In this document: positions 6,734 to 12,010 of the stretch, piece after piece
Layout of the letters: each line of letters opens with the position of its first letter
How positions within the stretch are numbered: position 1 is the first letter of the stretch
NCBI GenBank assembly: GCA_018883485.1
Contig: VEQB01000028.1
Location: 1 to 13,055, forward strand
Length of the DNA stretch: 13,055 bases
Source: Bacteroidota bacterium
GTDB taxonomy: Bacteria; Bacteroidota; Bacteroidia; UKL13-3
Reading direction: 5' to 3'
Program-made: the position numbers and the translations under genes
Notes under the pieces: generated by a model
Databases searched by the model: none
The model's input: only the letters and a program-made list of their open reading frames with translations
Told to the model about the DNA's origin: nothing

Positions 6734-7852
6734 ATGAAGTTTGAGTTATTAAAAAGTGATACGCAAACCAAGGCACGCGCTGGGGTATTGCAAACAGGAA
6801 GAGGTGTCATTGAAACGCCAATTTTTATGCCAGTTGGCACGCAAGGAACCGTTAAGGCTGTTAACCAAACCGAATTAAAAGAGCGCGTGAAAGCCCAAAT
6901 TATTTTGGCCAATACCTACCATGTTTTTTTAAGGCCAGGTTTGGAAGTAGTTAATAAGGCGGGAGGCATTCACAAATTTATTAATTGGGATAAACCCATG
7001 TTAACCGATAGCGGAGGTTACCAAGTTTTTAGTTTAAGCGAGATTCGTAAAATTCATGAAGAGGGAGTTTATTTTAGATCCCATTTAGATGGCGCTAAAA
7101 TATTTTTTACCCCAGAAATTGCCACAGATATTCAAAGAACCATTGGCGCAGATATCTTCATGGCCTTTGATGAGTGTCCGCCTTACCCATGCGACCATAC
7201 CTACGCAAAAACCTCTATGCAATTAACCCACCGTTGGTTGCAAAGATGTATAACGCGTTTTAATGAAACCGAACCTTTATACGGGGTAGCGCAAAATTTA
7301 TTTCCTATAGTTCAAGGTAGCATATACAAAGATCTAAGAATAGAAAGCGCACAATTTATTGCCGACCAAAACATGAATGGAAATGCCATTGGAGGCTTAA
7401 GCGTGGGCGAACCTGCCGAACAAATGTATGAAATGACAGAGCTGGTTTGTGATATCTTACCCAAAGATAAGCCGCGTTATTTAATGGGCGTGGGTACCCC
7501 AGAGAATATATTAGAATGTATAGCCTTGGGTATAGATATGTTTGATTGCGTATTGCCAACCCGCAATGCAAGGCATGGGTATATCTTTACCAGCAAAGGA
7601 ATTATCAATATTAAAAATGAAAAATGGAAGCTAGATTACTCGCCATTAGATGATGTTTTTACCCCAGAATATAGCAAGGCTTATCTACGACATTTAATTC
7701 GTTGCAACGAGATATTAGGTTTTAACATTGCCAGTATTCAAAATTTGAGCTTCTATCTTTGGTTGGTTCAAGAAGCTAGAAAACATATTTTAGAAGGTGA
7801 CTTTCTAACTTGGAAAAAAGCCATTTTGCCCATTGTAATGAACAAGCTTTAA
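6734..7852 (+). CDS. tgt: tRNA-guanine transglycosylase (queuosine), zinc ligands missing
   Basis: It exchanges guanine-34 of tRNAs for Asp, Asn, His and Tyr with preQ1, the bacterial entry to queuosine. The frame extends to TTG at 6725, but ATG at 6734, one base after the porT stop, fits the family start; this gives 372 residues. Catalytic features are intact: TDSGGYQVFS with D92, FMAFDECPPYP, VQGS, AIGGLSVGE and the nucleophile D271 in FDCVLPTRNARHG. The usual C-x-C-x2-C zinc block after the SP[IL]D motif is absent; the sequence runs SPLDDVFTPEYSKAYLRHL. The fourth ligand, the His of the usual IHNL motif, is Gln (Q336, IQNLSFYLW). I recall that other Bacteroidota Tgts also lack the cysteines. 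It lies between porT and the Lpt permease with 1-bp gaps. Confidence 0.95.
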   Translation: MKFELLKSDTQTKARAGVLQTGRGVIETPIFMPVGTQGTVKAVNQTELKERVKAQIILANTYHVFLRPGLEVVNKAGGIHKFINWDKPMLTDSGGYQVFSLSEIRKIHEEGVYFRSHLDGAKIFFTPEIATDIQRTIGADIFMAFDECPPYPCDHTYAKTSMQLTHRWLQRCITRFNETEPLYGVAQNLFPIVQGSIYKDLRIESAQFIADQNMNGNAIGGLSVGEPAEQMYEMTELVCDILPKDKPRYLMGVGTPENILECIALGIDMFDCVLPTRNARHGYIFTSKGIINIKNEKWKLDYSPLDDVFTPEYSKAYLRHLIRCNEILGFNIASIQNLSFYLWLVQEARKHILEGDFLTWKKAILPIVMNKL

Positions 7853-7853
7853 T

Positions 7854-8957
7854 ATGAAGTGGCTATATCAAAAATTAGGTATTGGAATTATAGATAGGTA
7901 CATTATAAAGAAGTACTTGCAAACCTTTTTTTACTCTGTATTGCTGTTTACCTTCATCGCTATTTTTATAGATATAAGCGAGAAAATGGATGATTTTATT
8001 AAGAATAAGCCACCCTTAAAGGTGCTTGTGTTTGATTATTATCTTTGGTTTATACCTTACTTTATGGGTTTGTTTAGTTCTGTATTTGTGTTTTTAGCTA
8101 CCTTATTTTTTAACTCTAAATTAGCTCAAAATACAGAGATTATTGCCATACTTAACAGTGGTTTAAATTACCGCAGATTTTTAAAACCTTACCTCATTGG
8201 TGCCACCTTTTTGTTTACCTTATTCTTGGTTTTAAATACCCAGTTTATTCCTATTGCAGATAAGCATCGTTTACAATTTGAAGACGATTGGATACACGAC
8301 AATGAGCCTACCCAGAATAATAATATCTATAACATGTTAAATGATTCTAACATGATTCACATGGAATCGTTCAACTATATTGATAGCTCTGGCTTTAACT
8401 TTAATTTAGAAAGTTTTGCAAATGGCAGGTTGGTAGAAAGAACCTATGCTACGCGCATTACTTGGAATAAGCAAAAGCTCTGTTGGACATTAGAAGGTTA
8501 TACTAAGAGAAAATTTACAGACGCTAGAGAGTATATTATTAAAGGGAATAAGCTAGACACAGCTTTTAATTTAAGGCCCGACGAATTTTTTGAAAAGTCT
8601 AAGAAGGTATCTTCTATGACCAATCCAGAGTTGAACGAGTACATTAGAAAAGAATCTGAGAAAGGAAATCCTAAGGTAAATATTTTTAAGGTTGAACTTT
8701 ATAAACGAGTAGTTATACCTATGGGATTTTATATCCTTACCATATTAGCAGTGGCAGTAAGTAGCGGTAAAAGTAGAGGAGGAGTGGGGTACCATTTGGG
8801 CATTGGAATTATCTTAACCTTTATCTATTTATTAATGGTGCAAGTGTTTAACACAGCAGGAAATACAGGAGTTTTGCCCGCTTGGATTGCCGTTTGGATT
8901 CCACCCACAGTTTTTATGTTGATAGGATTGTTTATGTTAAAACGAGCACCTAAATAA
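7854..8957 (+). CDS. LptF/LptG-family (YjgP/YjgQ) LPS export permease
   Basis: This 367-residue inner-membrane protein has the family layout. Three N-terminal helices (about 22-44, 62-87 and 112-130) are followed by a roughly 150-residue periplasmic jellyroll segment (NTQFIPIADKHR onward, including FNFNLESFANGR and RITWNKQKLCWTLEGY). Three C-terminal helices follow (about 285-300, 312-332 and 340-362). With LptB it would form the ABC exporter that lifts lipopolysaccharide from the inner membrane into the periplasmic bridge. The Bacteroidota pair of such permeases is hard to tell apart as F or G without a tree, so no symbol is given. Its ATG is one base after the tgt stop, and its stop abuts the next ATG. 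Confidence 0.9.
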   Translation: MKWLYQKLGIGIIDRYIIKKYLQTFFYSVLLFTFIAIFIDISEKMDDFIKNKPPLKVLVFDYYLWFIPYFMGLFSSVFVFLATLFFNSKLAQNTEIIAILNSGLNYRRFLKPYLIGATFLFTLFLVLNTQFIPIADKHRLQFEDDWIHDNEPTQNNNIYNMLNDSNMIHMESFNYIDSSGFNFNLESFANGRLVERTYATRITWNKQKLCWTLEGYTKRKFTDAREYIIKGNKLDTAFNLRPDEFFEKSKKVSSMTNPELNEYIRKESEKGNPKVNIFKVELYKRVVIPMGFYILTILAVAVSSGKSRGGVGYHLGIGIILTFIYLLMVQVFNTAGNTGVLPAWIAVWIPPTVFMLIGLFMLKRAPK

Positions 8958-9839
8958 ATGCAAATGCCATTTATTAAGAATAAATATATCTTATTACATT
9001 TTATCATTTTATTGTGGGGCTTTACGCCTGTTTTGGGTAAGCTTATTTCTTTACAAGCCCTCGATTTGGTTTTTTGGCGTTTGGTATTTGCCGGACTCAG
9101 TCTATATTTTTATTTAAGATATAAAGGTGCTTCCTTAAAAGTAGATGTTAAGAGTTTGATGCATCTTTTAGGTTGGGGAGTAGTGGTGGGGCTACATTGG
9201 TTTTGTTTTTACCATGCCATTAAAGTGTCTAATGTAAGTATGGCTATGGCTGGTTTTGGCACCATTACTTTGTTTGCCAGTATTGTTCAACCCATATTTT
9301 TAAAGAAGAAATTCTTTTGGGGCGATATACTCTATGGAGTAATTATAATAGCGGCACTTATTGTTATACTTCAGTTTGAAACCTTGTATTACAAAGGAAT
9401 TATCTTTGGTATGTTAGCCGCATTAACAGCAGCCTTATTTGGCGTTTACAATGGCAAATTAATTACCAAACACGAGGCTGGAAAAATTACTTTTTACGAA
9501 TTTTTAGGTGCACTAATAACCATTACAGCCATCTTAGCTTGGCAAGGTAACTTAGGCCAAGTGGCTTTTCCCCAAGGTTCAGATCTTATTTATTTACTAA
9601 TTTTAAGTTTGGCTTGCACTACCTTGGCCTTTACTTTAAGTGTAGAAATTTTAAAGCAAATTGATCCGTTAACAGTAATTATAACCAATAACCTAGAGTT
9701 GGTTTATGGCGTAATTTTTTCACTCCTTCTTTTTGGCCAAAGCGAATTAATGAGTAAAGGTTTTTATGCCGGTGCAATGGTATTATTAGTTGCCGTATTT
9801 ACCTATCCTTTGTTTAAAAAACGGTTTTATAGGGATTAG
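8958..9839 (+). CDS. EamA/DMT-family transporter
   Basis: This 293-residue integral membrane protein has about ten hydrophobic helices in two EamA repeats. The first repeat starts at HFIILLWGFTPVLGKLIS and contains the family signature DLVFWRLVFAGLS. The second begins around KGIIFGMLAALTAALFGVYNG. The C-terminus is basic (KKRFYRD), consistent with a cytoplasmic end. Members of the drug/metabolite superfamily export or import small metabolites; the substrate cannot be read here. The ATG at 8958 directly follows the stop of the Lpt permease; a second ATG lies two codons later. It closes the operon. No hairpin-plus-T-run terminator is visible after it, only the repeat cluster. Confidence 0.88.
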   Translation: MQMPFIKNKYILLHFIILLWGFTPVLGKLISLQALDLVFWRLVFAGLSLYFYLRYKGASLKVDVKSLMHLLGWGVVVGLHWFCFYHAIKVSNVSMAMAGFGTITLFASIVQPIFLKKKFFWGDILYGVIIIAALIVILQFETLYYKGIIFGMLAALTAALFGVYNGKLITKHEAGKITFYEFLGALITITAILAWQGNLGQVAFPQGSDLIYLLILSLACTTLAFTLSVEILKQIDPLTVIITNNLELVYGVIFSLLLFGQSELMSKGFYAGAMVLLVAVFTYPLFKKRFYRD

Positions 9840-9870
9840 GGATATTGAGAATTTGATTTTCTTCATAAGA

Positions 9871-9964
9871 TAACACGAAACAACAAAGCAACGGTTAGAA
9901 TTTGCTTCAAAGGAGAATTATCTAACTATCAGATACAAAACCGTTTCTTCGTTTCTTTGTGTTA
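9871..9964. repeat. Long imperfect inverted repeat, 26-bp arms, behind the ubiE operon
   Basis: The left arm 9871-9896 and the reverse complement of the right arm 9939-9964 agree at 21 of 26 positions. Both begin TAACAC and end CAACGGTT or AAACGGTT. The 42-bp loop contains a smaller TATCT...AGATA pair. The arms have the A/C/G-only character of dispersed intergenic palindromes. It starts 32 bp after the EamA stop and could protect or end the operon transcript, though no T-run follows. Confidence 0.75.
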
Positions 9965-9972
9965 GCTTTTCG

Positions 9973-9998
9973 CCAGCAAGGTAAAATAACCCTGCTGG
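9973..9998. repeat. Stem-loop in the REP-like block
   Basis: CCAGCAAGG (9973-9981) and CCCTGCTGG (9990-9998) pair at 8 of 9 positions around an 8-base AT loop (TAAAATAA). No run of T follows, so it is not a classical intrinsic terminator. It resembles the palindromes of REP-type elements. Confidence 0.6.
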
Positions 9999-10006
9999 TC
10001 GAAGTG

Positions 10007-10052
10007 TGGTCCTTGAGCTTATCAAAGGGTGGTCCCTGAGCTGGTCGAAGGG
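10007..10052. repeat. Tandem 23-bp REP-like units (two copies plus a partial one)
   Basis: Units 10007-10029 and 10030-10052 are head to tail and share the frame TGGTCCyTGAGCT...TCrAAGGG; a truncated third copy (CTGGTCGAAGTG) ends at 10006. Each can fold imperfectly through CCCT/AGGG ends. From memory, near-identical dispersed repeats (CCCTTCGAC...GCTCAGGG on the other strand) occur in many bacterial genomes, including Bacteroidota. The variation between copies is mainly substitution within the hairpin arms. Confidence 0.75.
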
Positions 10053-10070
10053 CGTTACTTTGTGTTAGCA

Positions 10071-10103
10071 TTTGGAGGTTCCCCCTTTCTATCCCTATTA
10101 TTG
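10071..10103 (+). promoter_or_regulatory. Candidate promoter of the split hypothetical gene
   Basis: TTTG at 10071-10074 and TATTATTG at 10096-10103 (one mismatch from TAnnTTTG) are 21 bp apart, a plausible -33/-7 spacing for Bacteroidota. The -7 box ends 5 bp before the ATG at 10109, the same layout as at aroE, engB and ubiE. Confidence 0.4.
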
Positions 10104-10108
10104 TTAAA

Positions 10109-10549
10109 ATGAAAAAGCTTCGATTACTCTTGCCCCTCTTTTTAATTCCCTTTTTTATAAGCTCTCCATTGTTTGGGCAGATTGTAAAGCAAGGTTTCGA
10201 AACCATTACTACGCCAATTTTAGTAGATAGCGCCCGTAATGCTATTTTACTATTACAAGAAGAACGCAGTAAACTCCATGCTCAAAAACTGCCAAGCTTG
10301 GTGGTGAGGTATAAAAATAATGAACCTAGTGCCTTAGATTCAATCCTCCTTGTTTTACAATCCAATAATGTCTCATCCAAAAAACAATTGCTTGTAGACT
10401 TAAACTTTTTTGAAGAAGAAAATTTAGAAGGCAAACTTTGTCATGAACCAGCCCTTACCGATGTGCTGCTAAGCCTTGGCGATGAGCGCATCATCCCATT
10501 TGCCCATTGGTGCTTAGAAAAGGATATTTTTAGAGCGAATGCTTTATAG
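10109..10549 (+). CDS. Secreted hypothetical protein, N-terminal part of an apparently frameshifted gene
   Basis: I do not recognise this 146-residue protein. It has a clear signal peptide (MKKLRLLLPLFLIPFFISS..., cleavage likely after LFG near residue 23) and no lipobox. A soluble, charged and leucine-rich segment follows (SILLVLQSNNVSSKKQLLVD, EPALTDVLLSLGDERIIPFA), which looks largely alpha-helical and might be repeat-like. It stops at TAG 10547-10549, 11 bp into the next frame. Removing one base from the A4 run (10518-10521) or T5 run (10527-10531) would join both frames into one 221-residue protein whose junction reads naturally (LEKDILERMLYRFNLEHGF). I therefore think this is one gene with a sequencing error, a pseudogene, or less likely a programmed frameshift. 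Confidence 0.6.
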   Translation: MKKLRLLLPLFLIPFFISSPLFGQIVKQGFETITTPILVDSARNAILLLQEERSKLHAQKLPSLVVRYKNNEPSALDSILLVLQSNNVSSKKQLLVDLNFFEEENLEGKLCHEPALTDVLLSLGDERIIPFAHWCLEKDIFRANAL

Positions 10550-10613
10550 GTTCAACCTAGAGCATGGTTTTATACCCGTTTCTTATGAGAGTTTATTAAA
10601 GGATATTTTTAGA
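10519..10613 (+). repeat. 16-bp direct repeat at the frameshift
   Basis: AAAGGATATTTTTAGA occurs at 10519-10534 and 10598-10613, 79 bp apart. Both encode KDIFR in the frame used locally. The first copy coincides with the point where the two hypothetical frames meet. The flanks TAGAGCG (10531-10537) and CGCTCTA (10614-10620) are inverted copies of each other. Confidence 0.7.
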
Positions 10614-10775
10614 CGCTCTAACCTGAAAATTAAAGTGGAGGCTATTTACCAAGTCAATGCCAATATTGAAGAAAGATTTCTTAACTTAGATGCTGGCCAG
10701 CTAACGGCACAACTTGTTTTTGCTGATCCAAAAAAGTTGCAACAGTTTTTAAATAATTTTCAATTGTTAGATTGA
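10539..10775 (+). CDS. C-terminal part of the split hypothetical gene
   Basis: The frame is open from 10518 and has an ATG at 10539, giving 78 residues without a signal peptide. It contains YESLLKDIFRRSNLKIKVEAIYQV and a Leu/Gln-rich end (PKKLQQFLNNFQLLD). No family is recognised. As a free-standing gene it would be short, cytosolic and entirely dependent on coupling to the upstream frame. As the tail of a 221-residue secreted protein it makes better sense. Its last 16 bp (10760-10775) overlap the 3' end of lpxK on the other strand. Confidence 0.5.
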   Translation: MLYRFNLEHGFIPVSYESLLKDIFRRSNLKIKVEAIYQVNANIEERFLNLDAGQLTAQLVFADPKKLQQFLNNFQLLD

Positions 10776-11827
10776 TTTGCTTTTGCTTCTAAAATGCAAT
10801 CTTCTAAGTGCTGCAGCAATTCTTGTTCTTGGTTAAATAGCAATTTTACAGTTAGTGGTAAGTAAAAAATGGGAAGTTGGGTAAAGCTTTCTGGCAAATC
10901 TACAGAAACCAATTTGCTACTATCTTTTGCGGTGGTAATAATAGCTTTAGTGGGGCCAGGAAGTAATTGAAAACGCTCTTCCAAATCTATGATTTCTCTA
11001 GGTTTTAATACGTGATGGTCGGCGTACCATTTGTAATTTACTGTAGGATAGTTGGATTGTAAATATTTTAAAAAAAGTTCTGGCTGCGCAATACTTGCAA
11101 AGGCCAAAACTTGGGCATCGGGTTCCATTTCTTTTGGTTCAAACACCCCCACTGGTTTGCCATAACTTATACTGCTAAAAAATACCTGTTGGTGGGCTAA
11201 AGGTTTTATAGCTGCTTTAATCTTTGCTGCCGCTGCTGCACTTAAATCTTGCGGACATTTACTCACAATAATTATGGAGGCTCTTTTTGCAGCACCACGG
11301 TATTCTCTTAAATAGCCAGACGGAACAAGAAAGTCTTCATAGTATGGTTTATTAAAATCAGTCAGCAAAATATTTAAAGAAGCTTGCAATGGGCGGTGTT
11401 GATAAGCATCATCCAATAACACTACTTCTGTTTCTGGCGCATCATACAATAAATGTGGAATGCCCAAGACTCTGTTTTCGCAAACACCAACTGCTACATC
11501 TGGGTTTGCCAAATGTATTTGATAAGGTTCGTCACCAATAAACAGGGCATTGGTATTTTCGTCGGCAAAAAAATACCCATTGGTTCTTCTGCCATACCCT
11601 CTGCTTAAAACGCCTAACTTATGTTTTTCTCTTAATAGTTTAATTAAGTATTCTGTATGGGGAGTTTTACCCGTTCCGCCAAATGCTAAATTTCCTATAA
11701 CAATAGTTGGGATGTCGAATTGAGAAGGGGCAACTAGGTTGGAATCATATAACAGATTCCTGAACCTAAGCAGCAGTTCATATAGCAGTGCCAATGGGAG
11801 AAGCAGGTATTGAAGAAAGCGCAACAT
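10760..11827 (-). CDS. lpxK: Tetraacyldisaccharide 4'-kinase (lipid A)
   Basis: LpxK phosphorylates the 4' position of the tetraacyl-disaccharide-1-phosphate intermediate, the sixth step of lipid A synthesis, at the cytoplasmic face of the inner membrane. I chose ATG 11825-11827, which gives 355 residues opening with a membrane-associating helix (MLRFLQYLLLPLALLYELLL). A longer frame to 11878 would add 17 hydrophilic residues foreign to the family. The P-loop GGTGKT lies at 50-55 in IVIGNLAFGGTGKTP, followed by LSRGYGRRT. LLDDAYQH (about D139-D140 and Q143-H144) matches the family DDxxQH motif. A TAGAATTTG near-match to a -7 box lies 16 bp upstream. It is divergent from mltD and has no partner on its own strand within the window. 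Confidence 0.93.
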   Translation of the reverse strand: MLRFLQYLLLPLALLYELLLRFRNLLYDSNLVAPSQFDIPTIVIGNLAFGGTGKTPHTEYLIKLLREKHKLGVLSRGYGRRTNGYFFADENTNALFIGDEPYQIHLANPDVAVGVCENRVLGIPHLLYDAPETEVVLLDDAYQHRPLQASLNILLTDFNKPYYEDFLVPSGYLREYRGAAKRASIIIVSKCPQDLSAAAAAKIKAAIKPLAHQQVFFSSISYGKPVGVFEPKEMEPDAQVLAFASIAQPELFLKYLQSNYPTVNYKWYADHHVLKPREIIDLEERFQLLPGPTKAIITTAKDSSKLVSVDLPESFTQLPIFYLPLTVKLLFNQEQELLQHLEDCILEAKANQSNN

Positions 11828-11941
11828 CAGGTAGATTTTCTGGCAAATTCTATCTTTTGCACCATATTTGGTGGGCAAGCTTGGGAGTTGTATTGTAAAG
11901 TGCTCATTTGGCGTTTATTAGGATTTTATATTGAGATACCC

Positions 11942-11949
11942 TACATTTG
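11942..11949 (+). promoter_or_regulatory. Candidate -7 promoter box of the mltD-like gene
   Basis: TACATTTG matches TAnnTTTG fully and lies 61 bp before the ATG at 12011, so this gene would have a real leader, unlike several others in the window. No clear -33 partner was found. GGAG at 12004-12007 could act as a weak ribosome-binding site, though its spacing to the ATG is only 3 bp. Confidence 0.35.
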
Positions 11950-12010
11950 CGTAAATAGGCTTTTAAACTAGTTGGCAGACTTTTAAAAATTTTGATTTAA
12001 AACGGAGTGC

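Larger units (their letters stand above)
9955..10069. repeat. 12-bp direct repeats flanking the REP-like block
   Basis: CTTTGTGTTAGC occurs at 9955-9966 and again at 10058-10069. The 91 bp between them hold the hairpin and the tandem 23-bp units. The first copy is the end of the right arm of the long inverted repeat. The layout would fit insertion of a small repeat element with target duplication, or duplication of an element end. Confidence 0.65.

Noticed and set aside
9848..9862. Weak AGAA...TTCT hairpin after the EamA gene, considered as a terminator
   Set aside because: Stem is 4-5 AT-rich pairs without a G/C core or T-run.
10007..10052. Tandem 23-bp units considered as a CRISPR array
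   Set aside because: Units are directly adjacent with no spacers, only about two and a half copies exist, they differ from each other, and no cas gene is near.
9922..10206. 94-codon open frame on the minus strand through the repeat cluster
   Set aside because: It is mostly translation of the REP-like units and runs antisense into the signal-peptide coding region of the hypothetical gene; composition is unlike a protein.
11860..11873. CACCATATTTGGTG dyad upstream of lpxK, considered as an operator
   Set aside because: Arms are only 5 bp around a 4-bp centre and nothing else supports it.
11828..11878. Longer lpxK start at 11878
   Set aside because: It adds 17 hydrophilic residues before the family's N-terminal membrane helix; ATG 11827 fits LpxK better.
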